Assembly (NCBI GenBank): GCA_037074705.1
Contig: CM073590.1
Span: 241,089,101-241,153,100, forward strand
Length of the DNA stretch: 64,000 nucleotides
From: Zhengitettix transpicula
Lineage: Eukaryota > Arthropoda > Insecta > Orthoptera > Tetrigidae
Direction: 5' to 3'
This document shows, one piece after another, positions 8,806 through 19,194 of the stretch. The notes under the pieces are model-generated. The model saw nothing but the letters and a program-made list of their open reading frames with translations, did not search any database and had not been told where the DNA came from. The position numbers and the translations under genes were made by a program. Position 1 is the first letter of the stretch. Every line of letters starts with the position of its first letter.

Positions 8806-11347
8806 AGTCTATCTTTGGGTGATATAAGTAAAGTTTGGTAGACGAGCTACTAATTGTTGGGATGGGCAGTCGTAGGGTAGACCTAGGCAGAACCGGAGAA
8901 TTCGGCGTTCCAGGCCGCTCCAGTCTTCGATTTTGGAGGGGGAAAGAAAAATTGATGCGATGGCGGCATAGTCTAGGATTGGGCGGATAAATGTTTTGTA
9001 AGTGTGGAGTAAAGTTTTTGAAGGGGAGGACGAGTAGCGGGCCCGAAGGCATTTGATTAAATTTAATCTTAGGACTATTCTTTTGCGGAAGAACTTTGCC
9101 AGGTTAGGTAGACCTAGTGAGGCGTTTAAGGAGATGCCTAGATATGTGGCTTCATTGGAGGGGGCTACTTTGGAGTCCCAGAATGTTATTGATGGGCGGT
9201 CGATGGATTTGTTTTTCCTGTCATACCTATGTGTAAAGTAGACAAGTTCGGTTTTGGAGGGATTTGGGGTTATTCTCCACCGAGAAAACCAGTTTTCTAA
9301 AAATGGGAGATAGAACTTGAATTGCTGGTAGCAGGAGTAGAAATCTTGATTTATCATGGTAATGGCGGTGTCGTCAGCATATTGTAGAAACGGAGTTTTT
9401 GTGGTGTGGGGTTGGGATATCATGGCAGTAAATGTTGAAAAGGATTGGGGAGAAAATGGCCCCCTGTGGGAGGCCTGCTTCGATAGCAAAGGATGAAGAA
9501 GAGGCATTGTTGATGGATACGAAGGCAGTTCTGTCTTCTATGAAGGATCGTGTCAGTTTAACAAATTTGGGGTGGATACCTAACTTGAGCATTTTGTAAA
9601 GTAGGCCCTCTATTCATACTTTATCATATGCTTTTTGGATGTCTATAAATAATGTTGAGGAGACGTGGAGTTTATTTAGGGCTTTGGAAGTGGCCGATAG
9701 TAACTGAAAGATGGCGTCTTGGGTGGACTGGGCTTTTCTAAATCCAAATTGGTGGGGGGAATGGCAGAATTTAAGGTGCAGAAAGTGGATAATCGGTTTG
9801 TTACTATTCGCTGGAAAATTTTCCCTATGACCGAGGAGAGAGATATTGGTCGATATGATGAGGGTTCAGCTAGTGGTTTCCCTTTTAAGGGGATCATTAT
9901 GATTTTGGATGTTTTCCAAATTGGGGGGACATAGGCTAGGCTTTGACAGGCATTAAAGATAATAGAGAGCCATGTAAAAACTGAGGGAGGGCAGTGCCAC
10001 ATTATTTTCCGATTGATCCCATCAGCCCCCGGAGCAGAGTTCCGCCCTACAAGGGAAGCTTGTTTGACTTCTTCGGGGCTGATGGGTTCGGTTAGAGGGC
10101 ATTGAGTTTCGCTGTGATTCGATAGCATTGTCGGGAGTTCTGTGGAGACTTTAACTCTGAATAAATCGTTAAATTTGGGATTGGTGGGGAAAGAAAATGT
10201 TTTTTTGGAGGTCAGTGGCAAAGACTTCTGCCGAATCGCCATCATTAATTGGTTGTTTAAATAAGACCGTTGACTGAATTGCCCAGTGACTCTTTTAAAA
10301 GTACTCCACAACTTGCTACCATCTCTGTAGTCAAGTTTAGAGATCGTAGAGTTCCACCTGTTTTCTCGGACTTTAACTATTTCTCTACGAACTTGGGCAT
10401 TCAAGCTTGTTCCAAAGCGTTTTGAGGGGTCTAATTAGTGCGGCGGAATAATCTGTAAATACGCCTTTTTTGCTTTAAGAGCTGGAGGACGTGTTTGGGA
10501 GGGGTGGGGTTGTATAAATGAATTGGCGGGAGGGTATTGCTGATTTGAAGGCTTTATTTTTGAGTTTTGCAATCTGTTCGGCAGCCGTATCTATGCTTTC
10601 GGGCGAAGGGAGAAACGTGGGAACTTGAGTGATTTCATTATTGATTATGTCAGTGAATTTATCCCAATCGGCTTTGTGATATAATAATATCGATTTCTGA
10701 GAGGGAAGGTGGATTGGCCTTTGCGACTTTATGGTGACAAAGATTGGGAGAGGATCGGATGCTATGGAGTCTAGAATCTCCAGATTTGTGGCGGTCTTGT
10801 AGGAGGTTTGGAGACACGACAATGTGGTCGGGCATAGAGGTGCCAGAATAACCTATAAAGGTGGGGTCGCAGAAATGAAGCCTGCAGAGGTTTATGTTAA
10901 AAAAATTGTTGGACAGTACAATACCATTGACGTTGTTATGGGAGTCGCCGAAGTCAGTGCTTCTGGCATTGAAGTCTCCGGTGAAAATCATATTAGGGAA
11001 GGAGGCGATATAAGCTAAGAGATCAGGGTCGATTTTTTCTAGTGGGGGACAATAAAATACTGCGAAATTTAGGTTACCTATATTGCATATCGCGAGTTCA
11101 AGGTGCTGAAATTGAGGCGGTACAGGGATGTGTGTAGCTTGAAGGTGTTGTTGATAGTAGATAACCACTGCGACACGGTCCCGCCTAATGGAGCGGTATC
11201 CTGGGATGTTGGCTTGGATATTGGACGGAGGAAGGTTTCTGCTAAGCAGAGAACGGAAATGTTTTTATTGTGGAATAGGTTTTGAATTAAGGCTTTCTTC
11301 CGGGTGAAGCCTTGCGAGTTGCAGAAACATATATTGAGCCTATCCAT
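8806..11347 (-). pseudogene. LINE-B2 ORF2 (endonuclease and RT)
   Basis: From ATG 11347 the frame starts MDRLNICFCNSQGF, shared by all family B copies. Pieces in several frames follow. The APE endonuclease shows AETF (catalytic Glu), GDFNARSTDFGD, and a damaged terminal region. RT shows APGADGINRK, SSYRPISL, GLPQGAIFSPILFN and QYADDTAI, followed by WRITPNPSKTELVYF. The RT stops at TYITQR near 8806, about 90 residues before the family's normal C-terminus, where LINE-A1 begins. Several frameshifts make it inactive. Confidence 0.85.
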
Positions 11348-11354
11348 TATGTTA

Positions 11355-11694
11355 GTGAAAGCAGAGTCTGAACCTGCGCAACTCACCTTTTCAGTTCTCG
11401 AGGGCTCTAGTAAGCACCGGGCTATGATCGTCCCATCAGTCGCCGCCCGTTGTGTGCTTACCAGGGGTCGTGCGTTGGAGAGAGAGCGAGCACGATGGAT
11501 ACGACGAATACGAATCTCTGTCTGGTCTGGGCTGGTCTGGCCTGGTCTAGTCTGGTGTGTGAGCGCTTCTCATGCGCTCCTATATGTACATGCAGCAAAA
11601 CGCTGAATAGCGTCTTGCGGTCGCGCAGAACAGCCTCCTCCGTCACCAATGCAAAAAATTGGTCCTGTTATATTTCTATACATTCCTTAACACG
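11355..11694. mobile_element. 340-bp insert with 8-bp target duplication
   Basis: LINE-B6 and B1 have 33 bases between ORF1 and ORF2; B2 has an extra 340-bp block just upstream of the ORF2 ATG. It is flanked by the 8-base direct repeat TTATGTTA (11347-11354 and 11695-11702). Its ends are only weakly inverted (GTGAAAG and CTTAACAC). It contains a CTGGT-rich run near 11518-11560 and no coding potential. An 8-bp duplication suits a hAT-type MITE, but identity is unproven. Confidence 0.6.
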
Positions 11695-11728
11695 TTATGT
11701 TATTGGGTCAGACCTGGGCTAGTTATTT

Positions 11729-12580
11729 TTAGACTATCATTTTTGACTCGGAAATAGTGATGTGAGCTTTGTTTTTTGAGAAGCTTACTGCTAATGTCCG
11801 CATGAACTGCTCCTTAGCAATGACTTTCATGGTGGAGATTACTTCCTCTCTGTTTTTAGGGAGAAGACTCAATAGGCCTAGGGTGGTGGATCTCAGGTAG
11901 CTAGTGACCAGGCATATGCATGAAGTGCACTTTATCGGTTTGTAGAAATCTTCTACGGAGTCGACGGATTTGATTTTAGCGGTCATCTTTTCAGAGACTG
12001 GGGCGGCGGGGCGTTTAGGGCAGCGATGGTCAAGCGAGGTGTGATCACCTCCGCAGTTGACGCATTTCTTAACTTGGGGCTGTTCGCATTTATCTACGGA
12101 GTGGGGACCTGCGCAACGTACACATTTGGGGCTGGCGGTGCATTCGTCCGCCCGGTGGGTAAAGGCGAAACACTTTCCTCATTGGGCAGGTTGTGGTGGG
12201 GGTGGGTTGGACGGTTCCACTCTATGACGCTTAAAGAAAATTTGGACGCCGTTTATTAACATGGAATCTATGTCGCTCTTATTTTTACTAAGGACTCGGA
12301 TCATCATGGTGTCCTTGTCTAAAGCTCGGGATTTAATTCGCCACAATTTGAAGTGCGAAATGTTTTGAAGTTTTAATTCTTCGGATACTTTCTCCGGAGT
12401 AATGTCAAGCTCAACCCCTTTTATAACCACCGAGAAGGTGGGAGTTGGCGCGATTGTGGCGTTTTCGGGTCGGGGTAAACGGTCGACAAACTGAGGGTTA
12501 AATTCCGGGAGGCCGTTTTTAAAACTTTTAATAACATGACTTTTAATGTCCGGATGCTCACTTTTAATGAAGAGGTTCCC
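11729..12580 (-). pseudogene. LINE-B2 ORF1 (gag-like), 5'-truncated, with internal UGA
   Basis: The frame enters at QGNLFIKSEHPDIK (12580), in frame with LINE-C endonuclease upstream, and runs through a PRE_C2HC-like domain (FSVVIKGVELDITPE) and a proline linker. A TGA at 12181-12179 stands where the first cysteine of knuckle one (QCGKC) is expected. The same frame then continues unbroken to 11729 (knuckles, then LVTSYLRSTT, ending ESKMIV). The identical TGA at the identical position is found in LINE-B6, while B4 and B5 have TGT there. Confidence 0.85.
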
Positions 12581-13050
12581 CTGCACTCCCTGCTTAATTA
12601 CGCGCCGTAACGCTATGCCACTGCGGTTGCACACCCTGCTGTTCCACTGGGTGTGTTTCGCGGTGAGGTCTCCCATTAGGACGACCTTCCTCCTCAGTGC
12701 CAGGATCTTCTCGACGTCTTCCTTGTCTAGTCGCTGGGGCTGGGGTGGATGGTAGCCGTTGACTACGAGAACTTCAGCGTTCCGTGTCTCTAGGACAACG
12801 CCCGCTGCCTCGATCGTTGGTGTGGCCGGTAGCGGGACGTAGTAGTGCGGAATGCACCTCTTCACGTACACCGCTACTCCTCCTCCTGCTGTGGGCCTGT
12901 CCGTTCTGTAGCAGTTGTAGTTGGCCACTCCAACAGCTACTCCGTTCTTCAGATGCGTCTCGGTAACAAAGAAAACGTCGATATTTTGATTAGTTATGAA
13001 ATCTCGAAATTCCACGTGCAGAACACCAAATTATGCGCATTAAAACCCAT
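12581..13050 (-). pseudogene. LINE-C ORF2, endonuclease N-terminus
   Basis: ATG 13050 begins MGFNAHNLVFCTWN, the usual start of an APE-type LINE endonuclease. After a frameshift the frame from 13015 continues with VTETHLKNGVAVG (catalytic Glu), RPTAGGGVAVYVK and MGDLTAKHTQWNSR. It is cut at residue ~145 by the in-frame join to LINE-B2 ORF1 at 12580. Family C is Jockey-like but distinct from A, B and D. The catalytic Asp-His end is missing. Confidence 0.8.
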
Positions 13051-14187
13051 GATTTGGTTATAGTGGGGATGGAAGCGGGTTGCCCCATCATCTGTGGGAG
13101 CATCTGGGCTGCCATTTGGCTGAAAGAAAACATCATTTGCATAAACATGGCTTGCATTTCCTTTCGGAAGTCAGCCATCATTTGTTGTATCCCCTCTGCG
13201 GTGAGCTGGGGCTCGGTGCTCTTCTTCGTTGGTTCTGGAGCTGACGTCGGCTTCTGCTGAGGCGGTTCCTGGTCCTGAAAAGCAGGTTGGTGAGGGGGCA
13301 GAGGGGCTTCCTGCTGCTTCTTATTTTTGCCTCTGAGAATATCAGCGAAAGTGAAGTCCTCGGAGATTGGTCTGGACGGCGCTGGGGCTGGCTTCTTCTT
13401 CTTCTCCTGAAATAGCTTGACATAATTCATATACTTAGGGCAGCCTTTCCAATTGGCAGTGTGCCCTGCCTCGCCGCAGTTCCCGCACTTAAGGGCTGCG
13501 CGATCCTCGGATTTGGGCACCGCGCAGTCCCTTGTCTGATGGTCTGCGGCACAACGGCACAACGTACGCAGACCGGTCGACGTGTGCAGTGTTTGGACAG
13601 ATGCCCAAACAACTGGCAGTTGAAACACTGCGGGGGACCTCGGCTAGCTCCGAGTTTTTCGACTTTCACCTTAATGTTAAAAATATGTTCTAAATTATAA
13701 ATATTTATATTTTGTGGCTTGCTCTGCAAGACCACCAAGAAGAGAGGCATTGGGTCCTTGCTTCTAGGGTGGGTCAGGCGATGCACTGAGTCCACATCAA
13801 AAGACATTTCTTGCAGTTCCTCCTTAATATCTTCGGGAGGAGTGTCAAGTGGGAGGCCACGTAAGACTACCTTTACGTACCTCATGGCGTAATGAGTATA
13901 ATACTCTATTTTTCGCTTCTGAAGCTCATTAAAAATAGTAATGTAGTCCTCCAATGACCTAGGCCTTATTCTAATACCACCTGATACCAGTTTGAAGTCA
14001 AGGACCACACTGCATAACTTACCCATTTGCCTTGTGAAGTTATGGGAGGGTCCCTGGATCTTCGCTACAATCGGTGGGATATTGTCTTCTCTGCTCCTGG
14101 CGTTGTTCTGGCGCTTGCGTGGCCGTTGCCAGGACGGAGAAAGTGTTGCTTGTCGCAACCTCCTTTCTTGTCCTGGGCTGTTTGACG
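12990..14187 (-). pseudogene. LINE-C ORF1 (gag-like)
   Basis: After the join at 14187 the frame encodes a family C ORF1: a PRE_C2HC-like domain (YVKVVLRGLPLDTPPEDIKEE onward), knuckle CFNCQLFGHLSKHC, and partial CVRC. A frameshift near 13600 moves to the frame 13628-12990, with CGNCGEAGHTANWKGC, a lysine/proline-rich stretch and a methionine-rich helix (QAMFMQMMFSFSQMAAQM). The N-terminus is absent. It overlaps the start of ORF2 by about 60 bases because no stop is met earlier. Confidence 0.8.
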
Positions 14188-14512
14188 CTAGTGGGGGACA
14201 ATAAAATACTGCGTAATTTAGGTGACCTATATTGCATATAGCGAGTTCAAGGTTCTGAAATTGAAGCGGTACAGGGATTTGTGTAGCTTGAAGGTGTTGT
14301 TGATAGTGGATAACGCCACCATGCGGGGCCGCAGGGACACGGTCCCGCCTGATGGAGCGGTATCCTGGGATGTTGGCTTGTATGTTGGGTCGGAGAAAGG
14401 TTTCTGCTAAAAAGAGAACGGACATGTTTTTTTGGTTACATAGATTTTCGATTAGGGCTTTCTTTCGCGTAAAGCCTTGCGAGTTACAGAAACATATATT
14501 GAGCCTATCCAT
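14188..14512 (-). pseudogene. LINE-B1 ORF2, first 108 residues
   Basis: ATG 14512 starts MDRLNICFCNSQGF, 33 bases after the B1 ORF1 stop, as in B6. It covers the first third of the APE endonuclease (LAETFL, then the GYRSIRRDRVPAAPHGG region) up to YCPPL, where the sequence switches in frame to LINE-C ORF1. The result is one continuous 361-codon fusion ORF (14512-13427). The endonuclease is not functional. Confidence 0.85.
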
Positions 14513-14545
14513 TATGTTACCGGGTCAGTCCTTGGCTAGTTTATT

Positions 14546-15580
14546 TTAGACTATCATATTTGAATCGGAGATAGTGATGTGGGCTTTATTTTTTGAAAAG
14601 GTAACTGCCAGGGTTCGCATGAATTGCTCCCTAGCAATCGTTTTCATCGTAGACATCACCTCTAGTCTGTTTTTTGGGAGGAGACTGAGTAGGGCCAGGG
14701 TGGTCGACCTTAAGTAGCTTGTGGCCAAGCAGAGACAAGTTATACATTTGATTGGTTGGTAGAAATCTTCTTCTACGGAGTCAACACATTTTATTTTGGC
14801 GGTCACCTTTTCGGAAATTGGGGCAGCGGGGCGTTTTGGGCAGCGGTGGTCCAGGGAAGTATGTTCACCTTCGCCGTTTGCGCATTTTTTTAAGTTCGGG
14901 TGGCCGCATTTATCCTCTAAGAGTGGACCGGCGCAACGAACGCATTTCGGCACGGTGTGTGAAAGCAAAGCACTTGCCACACTGGGCGGGCTAGAGGGTT
15001 CAACGCTATGCCGCTTATAGAATATTTGTACTCCATTAAGCAGCATGGAGTCTATGTCCTCTTTACTTTTGCTGAGGACACGGATCATCATCGTGTCTTT
15101 ATCTAGTGCACGGGATTTAATTCGCCAAAGTTTAAAGTGCGAAATTTTTTGCAGGTTTAGCTCTTCCGATGCTTCCTCTGGGGTAATATCTAACTCTACT
15201 CCCTTAATGACTACAGAGAAAGTGGTGGTCGACGCATTGATAGATCTTTCCGGACGGGGTATACGGTCAAAAAATTGGGGACGGAAATCGGGGAGGCCGT
15301 TTTGGAAGCTTTTAACGACGTGGTTTTTAATGTCAGGGTGTTCGCTTTTTATGAATAAATTTCCCTGGCGGTTTAAGAACATGTCCTTAATTGGAACGGT
15401 GCAAAAACGTCTAAACAAATTCGTTAAGCTTTTTTGAGATTCGGAGGGCGGTAGATTCACGATTTGAAGCGTGATTAATTTAACACTTGGGCTCGGTTGA
15501 GATGCATTGAGGCGTTTGGGGTTAATCTCGGGCGTTGGGGGAGCAATGCGTTTGTTGGAAATTGACGGGGCGGCTTCCAT
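14546..15580 (-). CDS. LINE-B1 ORF1 (gag-like), 344 codons
   Basis: The ATG at 15580 is chosen because B5 begins with the same MEAAPSIS and the upstream part reads through the 5' UTR repeat. The order is a serine/proline N-terminus, an RRM-like region (LITLQIVNLPPSESQKSL), a PRE_C2HC-like domain (FSVVIKGVELDITPE), then knuckles and a conserved C-terminal helical region (CLATSYLRSTTLALL). The first knuckle is lost (the QCGKC region is replaced by unrelated residues) and a knuckle cysteine is glycine (CANGEGEH), so RNA binding is probably impaired even though the frame is open. It lies 33 bases upstream of ORF2. Confidence 0.8.
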   Translation of the reverse strand: MEAAPSISNKRIAPPTPEINPKRLNASQPSPSVKLITLQIVNLPPSESQKSLTNLFRRFCTVPIKDMFLNRQGNLFIKSEHPDIKNHVVKSFQNGLPDFRPQFFDRIPRPERSINASTTTFSVVIKGVELDITPEEASEELNLQKISHFKLWRIKSRALDKDTMMIRVLSKSKEDIDSMLLNGVQIFYKRHSVEPSSPPSVASALLSHTVPKCVRCAGPLLEDKCGHPNLKKCANGEGEHTSLDHRCPKRPAAPISEKVTAKIKCVDSVEEDFYQPIKCITCLCLATSYLRSTTLALLSLLPKNRLEVMSTMKTIAREQFMRTLAVTFSKNKAHITISDSNMIV

Positions 15581-15870
15581 GGGTTCCGCGGCCGAAGACC
15601 CTTGGTTTTTGGCTTTTGCTATCCTAGGAGGACGCGGCAGAGACGGTTTTTGATGAGTTGGTGGGTGCCATTTTAAAATGGAAACACTATAAACGGATAT
15701 ATATATATATAGGGGACGGCAGCGGGCGTAGTCAAGATGTCCGTAACAGCACAGGCGTAGAGCACGTGGTCCGAACCGGAAACACGTGGCACAAACAGGA
15801 AGTCGGCGGTATCGCAGGGACGGCAGCGGGCGTAGGCACGTTGTCCATAGCAGATGATCACAAACGGCTT
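15581..15870 (-). promoter_or_regulatory. LINE-B1 5' UTR with repeated CACGTG
   Basis: On the minus strand, ACTACGCCCGCTGCCGTCCC-like blocks occur twice about 107 bases apart, with two CACGTG palindromes between them (15763-15768, 15783-15788). B3 (34880, 34912) and B6 (60213, 60282, 60302) have the same CACGTG pattern before ORF1. It is probably the internal promoter of family B; an E-box function is inference. Confidence 0.5.
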
Positions 15871-16053
15871 CCACTCGAAGAGCGAGATGCGGTTATGTAT
15901 TCAAGATGCGGCACTCACACACACTCTGAACACAGGCTTTAGCAAGTAATGCACAGGTTGAGTGAAATTCACTAGATGTTGACTGCTCAACGTCTAAAGC
16001 GAAGATGGCTCTGTATGAGCAGCACGTTTTTTTTCTAATTGCATTGGGAAGTG

Positions 16054-16790
16054 CTACACAAGGACCACTACCGGAAATAGACAAACATTAACGTTAATCA
16101 ATAAATAGGGTGCGCCTTTAAAAGATTTTCCACTTTGATGTTCATCCATCTTACGTATTATGGTTTCGATTATATTTTCGTTACACCAATCGGAAAAGTT
16201 TGTGGTTTTTCCCTATGATGAGCATTTTAGTACTTGTATAAATAATAATTTCTACCTCTTCATTATTTTTCTGAATAATATACGTGCAAACTAAATCTAT
16301 ATTGGATTTTACTTGCGCATGGAATTATTTTATTATTGATTCCCATATTGGTTTGCATGCATTAATAAATTCTATTGGATCAATGAACATATTATTATTG
16401 TCTACCCGCACTTGTCTTATTCTTTTTTTGAAATATGATTCCACGTCCTTCCCCTGAAGTTTGTTGTTGCTGTCCATGCTTTCCTGCAACGTATACAGTA
16501 CATTATTATTATTACACTTCCATCTCAAACAATTACTTGATTTGATTTACTTTTCTTCTTGTCTTATGCTTTTAAAAATTCTGTATCCACGCTGCGGCCA
16601 ACATCTTTCTTAATAATTATATTTATACCATCAGCTATTGTTTTTTTCCATTCTTCTTCACTAACTTCTTTCATTCTGGATGGCACCCAGAACCACTCAT
16701 TATTATTTTTGATCCTAATTTGGTATTCACTTTTTTGCAAGCATTTATTTTATATGTCTGGCTTTTGTTTAATTTTTGTAGAATTTGCGT
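16054..16790. repeat. Left arm of a long inverted repeat
   Basis: The outer part CTACACAAGGACCACTACCGGAAATAG (16054-16080) and the inner part 16514-16790 are reverse complements of 18885-19194. The left arm holds about 430 extra bases (16085-16514) missing on the right. On the minus strand the inner part encodes NNEWFWVPSRMKEVSEEEW and a following lysine-rich tail ending EFLKA, a peptide I do not recognise. A further minus-strand ORF (16528-16325, 67 codons) lies in the extra segment. Confidence 0.75.
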
Positions 16791-16831
16791 TGAACTTGAC
16801 GCTGCGATAACATTCAATTCATCAATTCAAC

Positions 16832-17640
16832 TTTGCACACATCACAGGCGCTTCGTTTGCGTGTTTATTGCAGATCGACATCTTGTCAAGGGGAAGTCTC
16901 CTGAGACCACTTTCAGTCATGCGTGGTGTACGTCTCTTGAAACGTGCATTTGGAGGCTGGCGGGGATTTCATGCTTGTTCTGGTTCCTTCTCTGTAGTAA
17001 AATCATGGGTCAACGTTTTGAGGAACATCCTCCTGCGCCAGTAGCTCAAGATCGTTACCGAGATAGACGATAAGGAAGTTTGTTCCCAGCTACATTCATG
17101 ATCATATAAAAGACTACGAATAGCCAAAGTGTGACGTATCGGCATACGTCATGAGTTGGTCTGCAGTATGCACTTCACTTATTGTGGAATTGTAGAATGT
17201 TTTCCTCTCTTGACTTCCTACTTGTCCACATGAAAGATCAATGGCGTCGCTATTATGAACGGAAGGTCACATTTTATCGTACCCCTGTAAAGTTTGAACC
17301 AATATGTCTTTTTTCGTCGGACTGTCGAACTGCTTCCTTCCTTCCTTTCTTTCACATTCACGAAGAACAGTGGCAAGCTTATGCAAGCACAAAGTCGGTA
17401 AACCATTTGTCTGGCGTGATGTTTCGATCACTTCCCCAATAATGGCTGAGACATCCGTTGACCACGTTGCTCACTTTGAAAGGACCTTCAGACTGTGAGC
17501 CAGCATATCTTTCCAAGTTGCTGCACGTGTACGTCATCTTTTCTTCCACGAGGGCGAACAACTCGATCCCATACTTGTTGGGTTTTAACTTTCACCTTCT
17601 GATCGTATTGGTTTGAGGTTCACAGTAGTATAGCAAAGTT
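16832..17640. repeat. Dispersed block, copy 1
   Basis: Starts at AACTTTGCAC and matches 25977-26760 over almost the whole length with scattered substitutions; a 150-bp part also recurs at 24945-25092. Minus-strand peptides such as LYRGTIKCDLPFIIATP and SHYWGSDRNITPDKWFTDF are shared between copies, suggesting a formerly coding viral or transposon segment. In copy 3 it directly follows the helicase relic on the same strand. Confidence 0.7.
17105..17151 (+). promoter_or_regulatory. TATAAAAG box with TGACGTAT palindrome
   Basis: TATAAAAG (17105-17112) is followed by TGACGTATCGGCATACGTCA (17132-17151), a perfect 8-bp inverted repeat around CGGC. The arrangement is conserved in the second copy at 26267-26313. 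Promoter function is inferred from the TATA-like box only. Confidence 0.4.
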
Positions 17641-17691
17641 GCTATGTAATAACATGTATTCAAGGTCACCCGGTGGCTTACGCAGAGGGTA

Positions 17692-17969
17692 TGACGTAAT
17701 GGGAGTCATGACGTCACGTAGGGGGCTTACAGATGACGTCACGGAGGGTGGTTAGGGTCAATGACATCAGAGAAGGGGTAAGATATAACAATAACCTCTT
17801 GGAGGTTGGAGGGGGTGCTTACGGAAAATCGCTTGGGATATGACGTCACGGAGGCGGAACGATAGAGCAGTGGCAGTGACCTTTCGGAAATGGGGGGGAA
17901 GGAATTCAAAACCTCGAGTGTAGTTGGTACCTTTCAGCAATTGATGACATAATGGGTGTTATGACGTAT
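17692..17969. promoter_or_regulatory. Cluster of CRE-like TGACGTCA sites
   Basis: Three perfect TGACGTCA octamers (17709, 17734, 17841) and three near matches (17692, 17762, 17962) occur in about 280 bases, several followed by CGGAGG or CGTAGGGG. They sit in a G-rich stretch without ORFs inside the inverted-repeat-bounded segment. Confidence 0.5.
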
Positions 17970-18260
17970 AGACTACGTGGGAGGTGGGATAAAGATAAGG
18001 AGGGGGGGGGGTGGGGAAGAGCGGTGTTTGAGATGGAATGTGATTAGGCGCGCATCTGGATGAAATTAGGTTGTAATGAAGACCTCGTTTGTGATATTAG
18101 AAGTAATACGATTTTATTACTTCGTATGTTCCTACATAACAGTGAATTTATTAAAAATGTATTAGAGATTTTTACGATGAACGAATGTCAGACAGTTGCC
18201 AGACGCTAATGGCTCCGATGTCGTCTACTTCAAGCGAGGAAAACTGGTTTGCGCGCAAAT

Positions 18261-18665
18261 TCAGGTCATCCATCCTGTAAGAAAATCAGACCCAAAAGGA
18301 AAGTTAACACGAAACAGGTTATGGACAACAAAACAATAATAAAAAGAAGTAACATACCTTTTTTGAAGGCTGGGTTGTACCAAACCATTTGTGCAATAAA
18401 TGTACATTCTCGTGGGCTGAATGAATATATTTTCTTTATCTTTTATATTCTTCAATGCTGGGCATAAAAATGTTTCGCCCATATCATATATATTTTGATG
18501 TATATTTAAATACTTTTTTATCCATTTCATTTTTTTCTCGGAACCTGTCCCAAAAATTGTAATAAAGGATATTTTCGGGTATAATAAATTGCACCCAATC
18601 AATTCTGTATATTCCCTTGTTCCAATTAATATTAAGCAATTTATTATATGCATATATGTTGGCAT
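18261..18665 (-). CDS. Unidentified 134-codon ORF
   Basis: This is the longest AT-rich ORF inside the inverted-repeat-bounded segment. It has a hydrophobic N-terminal third and a central lysine-rich part (SEKKMKWIKKYLNIHQNIYD). I recognise no domain. It ends close to the CRE-like region. It could be a chance ORF in AT-rich DNA or a remnant viral gene; no start context or neighbour supports expression. Confidence 0.2.
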   Translation of the reverse strand: MPTYMHIINCLILIGTREYTELIGCNLLYPKISFITIFGTGSEKKMKWIKKYLNIHQNIYDMGETFLCPALKNIKDKENIFIQPTRMYIYCTNGLVQPSLQKRYVTSFYYCFVVHNLFRVNFPFGSDFLTGWMT

Positions 18666-18884
18666 TCCTGTATTCTATATTGTTAATTAAAAATGGATTT
18701 TAATGTTTGAATCTATCAACGTTTTCGAATTGTTTCGCTTTCTAGTATCGCTATGTTGGCTGGAGAAAACTCTCCATTATTATTATTATTATTATAGCCT
18801 TGGCGGTCTATTATATAGTAAGTATCGATGATACGCACTGACGATCAACTGTGGCTTTAAAGCTTCGAAGCATCCGTATTTATA

Positions 18885-19194
18885 CAAAAATTAAACAAAA
18901 GCCAGACATATAAAATAAATGCTTGCAAAAAAGTTAATACCAAATTAGGATCAAAAATAATAATGAGTGGTTCTGGGTGCCATCCAGAATGAAAGAAGTT
19001 AGTGAAGAACAATGGAAAAAAACAATAGCTGCTGGTATAAATATAATTATTAAGAAAGATGTTGGTCGCAGAGTGGATACAGAATTTTTAAAAGCATAAA
19101 ACAAGAAGGAAAGTAAATCAAAACAAATTGAAAGTAATTGTTTGAGATGGAAGTGGTGATTCTTTGTCTATTTCCGGTAGTGGTCCGTGTGTAG
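18885..19194. repeat. Right arm of the long inverted repeat
   Basis: Reverse complement of the left arm, from AAATTAAACAAAAGCCAGAC to the outer TGTGTAG (19194), with few differences in the shared parts. On the plus strand it encodes the same NNEWFWVPSRMKEV peptide followed by a stop, so the coding remnant is present once per arm in mirror orientation. Confidence 0.75.
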
